Positions 1 to 8,866 of a DNA stretch of 64,000 nucleotides are shown here, piece after piece. The DNA comes from Clostridiaceae bacterium (GTDB lineage: Bacteria > Bacillota_I > Bacilli_A > Erysipelotrichales > Coprobacillaceae). Both the position numbers and the translations under genes were made by a program. The first letter of the stretch is position 1; every line of letters starts with the position of its first letter. Location of the stretch: the NCBI GenBank assembly GCA_902363625.1, contig CABJAS010000001.1, positions 211,031 to 275,030 of the forward strand, in the 5' to 3' direction. The notes below the pieces were generated by a model. The model had not been told where the DNA came from. It saw only the letters and a program-made list of their open reading frames with translations, and searched no databases.

Positions 1-525
1 ACCTAATAATAAAACTTTTGCATTTTTTTCATATAGCCTGTATAATGGGGACTCTTTTCCAAATCCCGGTGTCAATTGATGAGGTTCTAATAAAAGCTGT
101 GCGTTGGGACCACGTGCCGCAAATGAAACCTGAGGATGATCAGAGCGCAGTGTACCGGGATAATGCCGAAACAGATCGGCAATTTTTCCCATCTGTCTTG
201 TTGGAGTCAAAATCGGATCAAAGGGCGGCATATGCTTTTTGATTCGTTCAACCCATTCTTTTGGAACCGGCGGTGCCTGCCAATTCTTTGGATCGGAATT
301 TTCCCCGCTAAAGCTCGGCATCACCAATGTTCCTTCTTCCCCGACTGCTTCAATCAGTGCTTCTACCACCGTGACTTCTCTGCCAATAACCCAGCCTAAT
401 TTTGAAAGAGATGAATGCACAAGCAAACAATCTCCGGTTTGAACTCCCAGCGCTTTTAAATCTTTAACTAACTCCTCTTTTGTATATGCCTTTTTACTAT
501 CTTCTATAATTGAATATTCACGCAT
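1..525 (-). CDS. AAC(3)-family acetyltransferase, 3' end cut by the window
   Basis: The minus-strand reading frame starts at an ATG preceded by AAAGGAGGATGAAAG and runs off the left edge, so only about 175 residues of a family that is usually about 270 long are visible. The protein has the pattern of the aminoglycoside N3-acetyltransferase/YokD family: LLVHSSLSKLGWV near residue 35, an EGTLVMPSFSG segment, and the DHPQVSFAARGPNA block near residue 130 that belongs to the active-site region. Family members transfer acetyl from acetyl-CoA to an amine; many chromosomal YokD-like members have no proven role in drug resistance, so I do not claim resistance. The C-terminus is outside the window and cannot be checked. 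Confidence 0.85.
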   Translation of the reverse strand, partial: MREYSIIEDSKKAYTKEELVKDLKALGVQTGDCLLVHSSLSKLGWVIGREVTVVEALIEAVGEEGTLVMPSFSGENSDPKNWQAPPVPKEWVERIKKHMPPFDPILTPTRQMGKIADLFRHYPGTLRSDHPQVSFAARGPNAQLLLEPHQLTPGFGKESPLYRLYEKNAKVLLLG

Positions 526-588
526 CTTTCATCCTCCTTTCTTTCATTCTAACAAATACTGCTTTATTTTCAAAGTAACTTTCTTTTT

Positions 589-630
589 AAAAAAAAGCAA
601 GAAGCTCAAACGAAGCTGATCAAATCTTGC
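589..630 (-). terminator. Rho-independent terminator of the 639-1718 gene
   Basis: On the minus strand GCAAGA pairs with TCTTGC around a smaller inner stem and is followed by eight T. It lies just past the stop of the lipoprotein gene. Confidence 0.6.
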
Positions 631-638
631 CTTTCATG

Positions 639-1718
639 TTATTCTGAACGATAACGATTAAAGATTTCACTGTCATTAGCATTGATAATATCAGGTGTGA
701 GGTAAGGAACAAAGACTTCATTTTCTTCGTCCATTTGAATGACTTCGTGACTGGTTGCCCAAATCTGAACCGTATCCCCTTCACTTAAAACAAAATTATT
801 AAGACTTGATGTTTTCAGGGCATACTCATTGCCATTATCATCTTTTATTACGTAAGCCGAACTTGTTGCAAACTGAAGTTCACCATAGCCTACTCCAATA
901 TATTCACCTACAGTCCCTTCTACATAAAGAGATACACTTTTATAAGCAGCACCTCTTAATTCAGTGACCAGCTGACTATAACGATTAGGCAAATATTTTG
1001 CCGACTCACTCTCACATTCCTTTTTAAAGTTTGCAATGGATTCTTCTGTCATTTCAGGATCCTCATAGCCTTTATGATCATAAGGATCAATCGATAAAAG
1101 TGTAATTTTATCTACAATTTTTTCTTTTTTGTCAAATGAATAATTTACAATTTGAATTTCATTGCGATCCTCTAAGATTCCTTCATATTCATCACTAGTA
1201 TAACTTGGAAAATCCTTGAATGCTTTATTAACATCCTCTGTTTTAGCGTTTAAGGCAATCCCGCCTTTAGTGACAAAGTCTTTCGAGGCTAAGAAGAAGT
1301 TATCGGCTACAATCCCTACTACTTGCGTTTCTTCTGTGATTTTAATGGTATCAGAAGTATCATTCATTAAATAAAGTTCGATCTGTGCCTTAAAACCTTC
1401 TAAACTTTCTGTTTCATTTACAAACGAAATTTCAACAACCGTATCCGGTTTTAATTCAATTGTCTCTATTTTTGATTCTTCTGAATCAGCATCCTCTTTC
1501 CATCCTTTATCTAAGAATTCTTTCAGCGAACACGGCAGCTGATAATAAGTTCCCATCAAGACAGCATCCACCACTTCACGCTCTGTACTGATTTGTTTAG
1601 CGGATTCGATAACCTGAGAATCGTTAGACGGATCTTTTGGAACGTCTTTTTTGCCATTACTGCTGCAGCCACTGATTGTCAGCATCCCCACTAACAAAAA
1701 CAGCCATAATTTTTTCAT
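639..1718 (-). CDS. Lipoprotein of unknown function
   Basis: This 359-residue protein begins with a lipoprotein signal peptide ending in the lipobox ISGC (Cys18), so it is predicted to be lipidated on the outer face of the membrane. After a short Ser/Asp/Lys linker the body is acidic and mostly beta-strand-like. The last third has a possible OB-fold-like stretch (GEYIGVGYGELQFA and following). I do not recognise a family. The start is supported by AAGGAGATAAAC just upstream of the ATG. It stands alone, with its own terminator and a long gap upstream. Confidence 0.75.
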   Translation of the reverse strand: MKKLWLFLLVGMLTISGCSSNGKKDVPKDPSNDSQVIESAKQISTEREVVDAVLMGTYYQLPCSLKEFLDKGWKEDADSEESKIETIELKPDTVVEISFVNETESLEGFKAQIELYLMNDTSDTIKITEETQVVGIVADNFFLASKDFVTKGGIALNAKTEDVNKAFKDFPSYTSDEYEGILEDRNEIQIVNYSFDKKEKIVDKITLLSIDPYDHKGYEDPEMTEESIANFKKECESESAKYLPNRYSQLVTELRGAAYKSVSLYVEGTVGEYIGVGYGELQFATSSAYVIKDDNGNEYALKTSSLNNFVLSEGDTVQIWATSHEVIQMDEENEVFVPYLTPDIINANDSEIFNRYRSE

Positions 1719-2456
1719 TTGTTTATCTCCTTCATTTAGCTTAGGAAGGCATAGATTGTTTCTTAATCTATCCCGTCACTTAATCAAAAGTTTACCATAT
1801 CCGCTTCATCACTGACAAGAGACAAACAATAAAAAGCAGCATTTTTTAGTTAATGCCTTACATATATCATGTGTTGGCAAAGCAAAAACCGCTCTTCTTT
1901 AATAGTTATATCCTAAATTATTTTTGTCTATATGTGAAATAAGATAGCTCGCAAGATGGGATCAGCAACACGTGGCATTCATAAGCATCTAAACGAATAA
2001 TCTTGAATTATTTTAGCTGTACATTAGGATAACGATTATCGCTTAGCTTGATGGTCTATCCTTTGTCCCGGACAATTAAAATAAACAGCAGGGCATGTGA
2101 TAAAGTCAAAATCAGAACGGTTATATCATCGATTTCAATAACATCGTCTACTATGCTGCGCAGTCCTAATAAATAAAACCATTCTACACTAGTGCTATAA
2201 ACGTTTCCACTGTATCGGCAATCCCTGCTCTTCACACACCGCCATAAAGAAAACAACTACTCTCGAAGCCTGAAAAACAACAGCAGTTTTTCATTAAGCT
2301 TTCACATAGCACCTTGATTTCAACAATCCATCTATAGTAAAATATGACATTTTATTTAGGGAAAATAGTAATCAATCTTCCTGCCCTGCATATCTTAGCT
2401 TTGAGCTAAGACATAATGACAGGACGGTGCTGTCATTTTTTTATATAAAACTCATC
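1719..2456. other. 738-bp gap without a convincing gene
   Basis: No well-supported coding region is visible on either strand. A minus-strand frame at 2056-2256 has no good ribosome binding site and looks like chance or decay. The only clear structures are the tandem hairpins at its right end (2393-2443), annotated separately. Confidence 0.5.
2393..2443 (+). terminator. Plus-strand double hairpin with terminator, no plus-strand gene upstream
   Basis: TCTTAGC pairs with GCTAAGA (2393-2411). It is followed at once by AATGACAG pairing with CTGTCATT and a T-run (2415-2443). The T-run is on the plus strand, so this would end a rightward transcript, yet every gene for 30 kb reads leftward. It may be the 3' end of a small RNA. 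Confidence 0.5.
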
Positions 2457-3605
2457 TTATTTTACTTCTCCGTTTAAGGTTTCGTAAACTGTACGTTGTA
2501 GTTCTTTTACTTCGGGACTATTTGGGTCCTCAACATCCTGTTCAAATTTATCCATTGAATATGCCCAATAGAATCCACCGCCATATCCGTTTTCCTTAAC
2601 CCAGTTCATTTTCTCCTGAGCAATTTTAGGAGAGGCGTCTATATAACCGTCCCATTCTTTATAGTAAGGAACTAGATAGGGACCGCCTTCATTATAGAAA
2701 GGAATTCCTAAATTTAATTTAGCACGATGTTCGGGGGTATCGCCCACTTTATGAATATGCTTTTTCATATTATCTTTTACATAAGACATGGGAGCCTGAC
2801 TTCTGCCGCTGCCAGAATCAAAGTCATAACACATAACATTCATATAGTCGAGTGCTTCCAATCCTTCTTCATCCACCCAAGGGATGCCAGAAGCGATTGT
2901 CAGCAGCTTATGATTATCAGGATAGCGCTCATCTAGTTTGGCACGAAATTCTTTCAATAAGGCAAGCCCATCTTTTTCACAAGTTGGACATGATGCGATT
3001 GTTCCCCAACCGCCGTTATTTGGATATTCCCAGTCTAAATCAATTCCATCCAAATGAAATTCATCAATCAGATCCATGCAGCTTTCAATAAATTCATTTC
3101 GTCCTTCTAGTGTCTGCGCCATATAACAAAAGCCATCCGAATCCCAGCCCCCGATGGAAAGCAGTACATTAAGCTCCGGCTTTTGTTCTTTCAAAGCAAC
3201 TAAAGCATGAAGATAAGGCTCTCCGTTCACTTTAGATTTCATTTCTTCAATCCAGCCGTTTACTGTTGCCCTATAATGATAATTTCCATCACTGGGATCT
3301 TTGTAAGCTTCTTTTGATGCCACGCTGCCACTCATTAATGGACGTCCGTCATAACCCGGATCATACTGATAGGCTTCAATCATCCCAAAAGCGAAATTGA
3401 TATGCGTAACATAGCGTGTATCCACTGCTGATGTTACGGTTTCTCCCTCCTCACCAATCCAGCGCCAATTTTCTGATGCCGGCACCGTTACATAGGCAAT
3501 CGTACGGTAATCTCCTTCTTTGACTAGTGATTCTTGTTGTTTGGGTACTGAACAGCCACTTAGCATAACTACTATCAAAAGTAAAAACAGAATTTGCTTT
3601 TTCAT
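2457..3605 (-). CDS. Glycoside hydrolase family 18 lipoprotein
   Basis: The 382-residue product has a lipoprotein signal peptide (LSGC, Cys18) followed by a GH18 barrel. The catalytic DxxDxDxE motif is intact as DGIDLDWE at residues 186-193, with Glu193 as the proton donor, and LLSIGGW (about 148-154) is the typical third strand. GH18 enzymes cleave beta-1,4 linkages next to N-acetylglucosamine in chitin, glycoprotein glycans or peptidoglycan-like chains. In a gut-type organism a surface-anchored member would fit host-glycan or wall processing, but the substrate cannot be read from the sequence. The start follows AAAAGGAGGAGTTGA. The gene is monocistronic. Confidence 0.88.
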   Translation of the reverse strand: MKKQILFLLLIVVMLSGCSVPKQQESLVKEGDYRTIAYVTVPASENWRWIGEEGETVTSAVDTRYVTHINFAFGMIEAYQYDPGYDGRPLMSGSVASKEAYKDPSDGNYHYRATVNGWIEEMKSKVNGEPYLHALVALKEQKPELNVLLSIGGWDSDGFCYMAQTLEGRNEFIESCMDLIDEFHLDGIDLDWEYPNNGGWGTIASCPTCEKDGLALLKEFRAKLDERYPDNHKLLTIASGIPWVDEEGLEALDYMNVMCYDFDSGSGRSQAPMSYVKDNMKKHIHKVGDTPEHRAKLNLGIPFYNEGGPYLVPYYKEWDGYIDASPKIAQEKMNWVKENGYGGGFYWAYSMDKFEQDVEDPNSPEVKELQRTVYETLNGEVK

Positions 3606-3683
3606 TCAACTCCTCCTTTTAATGTATCTTTGTATTTTCATAATACACCTTAAAGCTTCCTTTAGGTCAATACCTTTTTAAAC

Positions 3684-3713
3684 AAAAAAAGATTTCAGGG
3701 AAACCCGAAATCT
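3684..3713 (-). terminator. Terminator of the PurF-like gene
   Basis: Minus-strand AGATTTC-GGG pairs with CCC-TGAAATCT and is followed by seven T, immediately after the stop at 3718. Confidence 0.8.
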
Positions 3714-3717
3714 CATA

Positions 3718-5127
3718 TTATTCTTTACCACTCCAGCAATATGTACATAGTTTGCATGGTTCAAGACCAATCGATTCAATTAAATCATCCAAGCGGTGAT
3801 ATTTTAATGAAGTAAATTTCAAACGTTTACAGATTTCATCCAACATTGCCTGATACTTAGGATGATCCGGATCTGCATATTGCAGCAATACCTCTTCACT
3901 GACATTATCTGTCCCTTCAAGATCACACACTACTCTTCTGGTGATTAGATCCATCTCTGAATTTGAACGAGAGAAATTTAAATACTTACAGCCAAACAGC
4001 AATGGCGGACATGCCGGTCTAACATGCACTTCTTTTGCCCCGCTCTGATATAAAAATTCTGTTGTTTCTCTTAACTGTGTCCCACGTACAATAGAATCAT
4101 CGATCAGCAACAAACTTTTATCTTTGATTAGCTCCTGCACCGGAATCAATTTCATCTTAGCAATCAGATTTCTCTGTCCTTGACTTTGAGGCATAAACGA
4201 ACGTGGCCAAGTCGGTGTATATTTAATAAAAGGTCTTGCAAAAGGGATTCCTGAGCGATTCGCATAGCCTACCGCATGAGCAATACCCGAGTCGGGAACA
4301 CCGGCGACACTATCCGGTTTTGCATCATCACGTCCCGCTAAAAGATCTCCGCAGCGGTTTCTCATTACCTCAACATTGATTCCTTCATAGGTAGAAGTCG
4401 GATAACCGTAATATACCCATAAAAATGAACACATTTTCATTTTATCTGCCGGTGCCTGTTCCTGCTTGATTTCATCTTCACTCATGAATATGATTTCTCC
4501 GGGACCGAGATCCTTTTCGTGATGATAGCCTAAATTCAAGAAAGCCGAACTTTCAAAAGTGACACAATGGGCATCTTCTTTTGTCCCAATAATGACAGGG
4601 GTTCTTCCGAATTTATCACGGGCACAATAAATCCCATCCGGTGTCATGATCAAAATACTCATTGATCCTTTCACAACCTCTTGAACATGCTTGATTCCAT
4701 CAACGATCGTATCTTTTTGATTAATGATCGCCGCTACCATTTCCGTAGGATTGATAACTCCCCCGCTCATTTCTAAAAAGTGCGTTGTTCCATAAGCAAA
4801 ACAATTTTCTTTTAATTCTTCTAAATTATTGATACGTCCAACCGTGGTGATGGCAAATGATCCTAAATGAGAATTTACCAATAACGGTTGAGCTTCATTA
4901 TCTGAAATACAGCCAATTCCAATCTTTCCAACAAATTCATCCACATCTTTTTCAAATTTTGTTCTGAAGGGTGAATTTTCAATATTATGAATAGAACGGT
5001 TAAACCCATCCGGTCCATATACAGCCATTCCCCCTCTGCGGGTTCCTAAATGTGAATGATAATCTACTCCAAAAAATAAGTCCATGACACAATCGTTTTT
5101 TGATGCTACGCCAAAAAATCCACTCAT
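3718..5127 (-). CDS. PurF-like amidophosphoribosyltransferase lacking the catalytic Cys
   Basis: The 469-residue protein has the two-domain PurF architecture: an N-terminal Ntn-hydrolase glutaminase domain (HLGTRRGGMAVYG, about residues 26-38) and a C-terminal phosphoribosyltransferase domain with the PRPP loop LLLIDDSIVRGT (339-350). Cysteines at 233, 380 and in CKLCTYC (458-464) are placed like the Fe-S ligands of the Bacillus-type enzyme. Canonical PurF exposes Cys as residue 1 after Met or propeptide removal (MCG...). Here the start is MSGFFG and an in-frame stop lies upstream, so no Cys nucleophile is available. Either the enzyme uses free ammonia or Ser, or this is a divergent paralogue with another role. 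The gene is isolated from other pur genes. The start has AAAGGAGAAGG upstream. Confidence 0.85.
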   Translation of the reverse strand: MSGFFGVASKNDCVMDLFFGVDYHSHLGTRRGGMAVYGPDGFNRSIHNIENSPFRTKFEKDVDEFVGKIGIGCISDNEAQPLLVNSHLGSFAITTVGRINNLEELKENCFAYGTTHFLEMSGGVINPTEMVAAIINQKDTIVDGIKHVQEVVKGSMSILIMTPDGIYCARDKFGRTPVIIGTKEDAHCVTFESSAFLNLGYHHEKDLGPGEIIFMSEDEIKQEQAPADKMKMCSFLWVYYGYPTSTYEGINVEVMRNRCGDLLAGRDDAKPDSVAGVPDSGIAHAVGYANRSGIPFARPFIKYTPTWPRSFMPQSQGQRNLIAKMKLIPVQELIKDKSLLLIDDSIVRGTQLRETTEFLYQSGAKEVHVRPACPPLLFGCKYLNFSRSNSEMDLITRRVVCDLEGTDNVSEEVLLQYADPDHPKYQAMLDEICKRLKFTSLKYHRLDDLIESIGLEPCKLCTYCWSGKE

Positions 5128-5678
5128 CTCGATAACCTTCTCCTTTAACCATAGTTTACTTATCTATTTTAGATGATTTTTCGACATAAGTCTACATTTT
5201 GTTTCCAACAAATGCCATAACTTATAAAAGAAAGCGAAACCATTTTATACATTCTCCTTTCTTTTGCCGCCGTTTATCATGAAATAAACAAATTTATTTT
5301 ACTTTTTAACATAAATTTACCAAAATCAAAGATCAAAGTATATATAAAAGTTCGCTATGATTATATGAATTCAATAGAAACAAAAAATACATCATGTGCA
5401 TGAGAGAAAATTAAGACCGGAAATCTATTTTACTAAAACACTATCTTTGCTTATTTCATATTTTTTGACGGCATCAATATAAGAACTCATGCCGCCTAAG
5501 CAGTCTTGAATAACATTTTCTTTCGTTCTTTAGAATAGACTGTATTTTATAATATAGGATAAAAACCCTATATCCTTTTATAATTAAATACTGCTCAATC
5601 TTTATTGAAATTTCTTAACAAGAAAAAAGATCACTCCTTTTAGAGCGATCCCAACATTTGAAAAGATGCTTCTTTTTA
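5128..5678. other. 550-bp AT-rich gap
   Basis: I see no coding region or named RNA on either strand. It holds the 5' leader of the PurF-like gene on its left side and the terminator of the phosphoesterase gene (5623-5650) on its right. Confidence 0.5.
5623..5650 (-). terminator. Terminator of the phosphoesterase and upstream GGDEF genes
   Basis: Minus-strand GATCGCTC pairs with GAGTGATC (one G-T pair) and is followed by six T. Confidence 0.8.
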
Positions 5679-6140
5679 TTATGTATTAAAATAATGAATT
5701 TTCGCATGAACTTCGTCATCAATATCTAAAATCGCATAGCTTGGTCCCTTTTTACCAATACAACGCCAAAGTGCGCCGGGATTAATCAGCAATACCCCAT
5801 CTAAATATTCTTTTCTTTGCACATGAGTATGCCCGAAACAGACTATATCGGCATTGCATGCCTTTGCTCTCTTTACCAGCTGCTGATCTCTTTTAGCAGA
5901 AGGATATTGATGCCCATGAACAACAAGCAGTCTATGCCTTCCTATATCCAATATTAGCTGCTCGGGATAACTATTTGCTTCATCATTATTTCCTAAAACA
6001 ACCCTAAACTGAGGATAATCTTTCTGATTCAACAAGAAATCACCACAGTGAATGAAATAGTCTGCAGTTGGGTAGCGTTTTAAAATTTCATCCAAATAAG
6101 CTGTTCTTCCATGAGAATCACTGACGACAATCACAACCAT
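5679..6140 (-). CDS. YfcE/MJ0936-type metallophosphoesterase
   Basis: A 153-residue calcineurin-like phosphoesterase with all the metal-ligand motifs: VSDSHG near the N-terminus, HCGD, LGNNDE, VVHGH and FGHTH. This small family hydrolyses phosphodiesters with a dinuclear metal centre, and the physiological substrate of most members is unknown. I place the start at the ATG at 6140 because GAGGTG lies 6 nt upstream; the in-frame GTG at 6149 sits inside that ribosome binding site. It follows the GGDEF gene by 19 bp and is probably co-transcribed with it, although a direct link to c-di-GMP turnover is not supported by its sequence. Confidence 0.85.
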   Translation of the reverse strand: MVVIVVSDSHGRTAYLDEILKRYPTADYFIHCGDFLLNQKDYPQFRVVLGNNDEANSYPEQLILDIGRHRLLVVHGHQYPSAKRDQQLVKRAKACNADIVCFGHTHVQRKEYLDGVLLINPGALWRCIGKKGPSYAILDIDDEVHAKIHYFNT

Positions 6141-6159
6141 TCTTTTCACCTCAGTTTTT

Positions 6160-8865
6160 TTATTTCTGCTTATAACGGTTTATATCCCGACAGCTCAACA
6201 TTACCGCTTCTTTTCCTTTCCATCTCACACAAGTGGCATCAACATCCACCCACACTTTAAAGGTGGGTATATAAATTTCATCATTTTGACTTTCTTTACT
6301 TTCAAAAAGGCGTTTCAGCGGACAAAACGGGCATGGTGACGTTCGTTCCATAAATACATGATAACAGCGCATACCAATCTTTGCTTGCTGACAATATTCA
6401 CTCGTTTTCTTGTTTAAAAATAAAATTTCATATGACTTAGGATCAATCACATAGATCCAAGAATTTTGATTATTTAATAAATCCAACAAACCGGTTGATT
6501 CTTGTTTCAAGATAGATTCCGCTCTATTTTTTAGTAAAAATACACTTAAGATTTCAGATATAAACACTAATGCTTCAATTTGATCCTGTGTCCAATAGCG
6601 GTTTTGACGGCATTCATCAAATCCCACATAACCCTTGAACTCACCATTATCCATCACTGCACATTGAAGCATAGATTTAATTCCCTGTTTTGCGACAAGA
6701 TTATAATGATATTCAGGAAGCTGATGAATATCGGCACAATAAAAGATCCCATCTTCATTAAAATTATCTATATAATTTCTGCCAAGCTCATCTCTGTAAG
6801 AAACGTGCTTCAAATAATCAATCTGAGGTTCTATACCACTATTGCACCATTCAAATGTATTTTTACAGTAAGTTCCATCATGACTGCTTTCAAATATATA
6901 GACACGGCTAACATCAAATTGCAATCCAACAATTTCTAAAATGGACGCGATCGCCTCGGCTAAATCCTTGGAATTATATAAAACTCGAAACACATATTCA
7001 GTAAGCTGTCCATTCAGTACTTTATTATTTTCATTAGAGTCAATTTTTTCATTGACAACTGAACCGACTTTAGTATCCCCAAAATATTCATTAATAATCG
7101 ATTCGTCATAAAGTGCATATTGATTTTTCCCAGCTTTTTTCGCATGATACAACGCTTGATCCGCTTTTTGGAAAAGCAGCTTGAAATTATCGCCATCTTT
7201 GGGAATCATAGCTATTCCAATACTGCATGAAATCGGTACTTGTTTATCATGATTCAGCTGCAATTCATGCATCTCGTAAAGCATTTGCCTTGCTTTTATT
7301 TTGATACTCTCTATATCTTGCATATCTTTAACAAATACAATAAATTCATCACCACCGATTCTTCCAATAATATCATGGTGACGAAAAACATTCTTCATTC
7401 TTCTGGCAATATCACTTAAAACCGCATCACCAAACAGATGTCCAAGACGATCATTGATTTCTTTGAAATTATCAATATCAATAATCATCAAAGCATGAAA
7501 TTTCTTTCTATCTATCGATGCTAAAGCGCTTTTGATTTGACGCTGTGCAGTCATTTTATTATAAATGCCAGTCAAAGCATCTTCCTGAGAACGACTCAGC
7601 AGAAACTGAGAATGCTGCTTTTCCTGATCGATATCAATAATAATCCCAATTGCTCGAATTGGCTGTTCATTTTTATCAAACTGCACACTGACACGCAGAC
7701 GCCACCAGCGATATTGATGTTCACTGTTTTGCAGACGCAGTTCTTCTTCAACGTAGCTGTTTTTGTTTTTAATCTTTTCTAGCATACGCTTTAATTTAGG
7801 AATATCTGCCTGATGAAAAAGAGGATGCCCGGCTTCGAATACAAATTCTTTAACATTATTTTCCGGTATTGTTTGCGGAATAATTCTTTCCAGTCCCCTT
7901 GAGTATTTTAATTGATCATTCAAAATATCCCAGTCAAACACAACATCATTCGTTTGATTCATAATGATATCATAGCGCTCTAATGCCAGATTTAACTCTT
8001 CTCTTATCTTTTTTTCTTCTGTAATATCTATAATGATACAGTAATAAGAAGGATACCCTCCTTTAGGATCTTCAATTAACTGACCATTGTCCAATACCCA
8101 TATGGAACGTTGGTCTTTATGTAAAATACGATATTCGATCTGCTTGGTTGATCCTAATGCCATTTGCTGTATAACTTCCTGTTCGATATTTTCACGATCA
8201 CGAGGATCAATCATTTTTCGAAAACTGTCATCAAACTGATCTTTTATTTCCTGACGCTTATATCCCAGCATTTTTAAAAATCCGTCACTCATATAAAGCA
8301 GCGTTAATGCTTCATCGTCTAAACAGCGAAATATCCCACCCGGAACATTATTGGTTAATACTTCCAAATCGTCATTAACCTGTTTTAAATATAAAGCATC
8401 CTGATAGTCTCTCTCATTTTGTTTTCGTTTTTTTCTGTCCTTCATCTCTTTATAAAGAAGTTCATTAAACTGTTCCTCTGATTGAAACATGGATATATAG
8501 ACCTCTTTAATAATAAATGCACTTTCTCTTGCCTCTACTGTTAAACTACCAAAAAAAGTAAGCGAATATTGATAGTTTTCACCGATCAGTAATGCATCAA
8601 TTTCGTAACACACTAAAAAGGGATTGCTTTCCTCCTTGATTTCCTCCATTTTAAACTCGCACACTTCAATCCTATAATTTTTACGGTTAACGGCTTCTGT
8701 CAGCATTTTTTCCACTTCAGCTTTTCCGTTTAGAATTCTTTGACAACGTACACTGCTCCAGCGAATCTGAGGATCCAGCATCATCAAGACTTTTGAAACA
8801 TCATGCTGCAGGTAATAGGCTTCAATAAATTGATTAATAAAAGCAGAAGCGGCTCTTGTTTCCAT
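6160..8865 (-). CDS. NTF2-like/PAS/GGDEF/GAF/PAS diguanylate cyclase
   Basis: The 901-residue cytoplasmic protein has, in order, an NTF2/SnoaL-like domain (about 1-135), two PAS domains (about 165-285 and 290-415), a GGDEF domain with an intact GGDEF signature at 504-508, a GAF domain (about 620-780) and a C-terminal PAS-like domain with the CPFCPL cysteine motif (about 795-895). The product-inhibition I-site RHHD lies exactly five residues before GGDEF, so an active, feedback-controlled c-di-GMP synthase is likely. The start is the ATG at 8865, one base after the stop of the upstream EAL gene, with AGGAGGGCG as binding site. A longer frame into that gene is a reading-frame extension, not a real start. 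No membrane segment is visible. Confidence 0.88.
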   Translation of the reverse strand: METRAASAFINQFIEAYYLQHDVSKVLMMLDPQIRWSSVRCQRILNGKAEVEKMLTEAVNRKNYRIEVCEFKMEEIKEESNPFLVCYEIDALLIGENYQYSLTFFGSLTVEARESAFIIKEVYISMFQSEEQFNELLYKEMKDRKKRKQNERDYQDALYLKQVNDDLEVLTNNVPGGIFRCLDDEALTLLYMSDGFLKMLGYKRQEIKDQFDDSFRKMIDPRDRENIEQEVIQQMALGSTKQIEYRILHKDQRSIWVLDNGQLIEDPKGGYPSYYCIIIDITEEKKIREELNLALERYDIIMNQTNDVVFDWDILNDQLKYSRGLERIIPQTIPENNVKEFVFEAGHPLFHQADIPKLKRMLEKIKNKNSYVEEELRLQNSEHQYRWWRLRVSVQFDKNEQPIRAIGIIIDIDQEKQHSQFLLSRSQEDALTGIYNKMTAQRQIKSALASIDRKKFHALMIIDIDNFKEINDRLGHLFGDAVLSDIARRMKNVFRHHDIIGRIGGDEFIVFVKDMQDIESIKIKARQMLYEMHELQLNHDKQVPISCSIGIAMIPKDGDNFKLLFQKADQALYHAKKAGKNQYALYDESIINEYFGDTKVGSVVNEKIDSNENNKVLNGQLTEYVFRVLYNSKDLAEAIASILEIVGLQFDVSRVYIFESSHDGTYCKNTFEWCNSGIEPQIDYLKHVSYRDELGRNYIDNFNEDGIFYCADIHQLPEYHYNLVAKQGIKSMLQCAVMDNGEFKGYVGFDECRQNRYWTQDQIEALVFISEILSVFLLKNRAESILKQESTGLLDLLNNQNSWIYVIDPKSYEILFLNKKTSEYCQQAKIGMRCYHVFMERTSPCPFCPLKRLFESKESQNDEIYIPTFKVWVDVDATCVRWKGKEAVMLSCRDINRYKQK

Positions 8866-8866
8866 C

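Noticed and set aside
1..525. Reading the AAC(3)-like gene as an aminoglycoside resistance determinant
   Set aside because: The family is broad, the C-terminus is missing and there is no resistance-gene or mobile context. Only family membership is supported.
2056..2256. 66-codon minus-strand frame with a hydrophobic C-terminus
   Set aside because: No ribosome binding site and no recognisable family. It is more likely chance or a decayed fragment than a gene.
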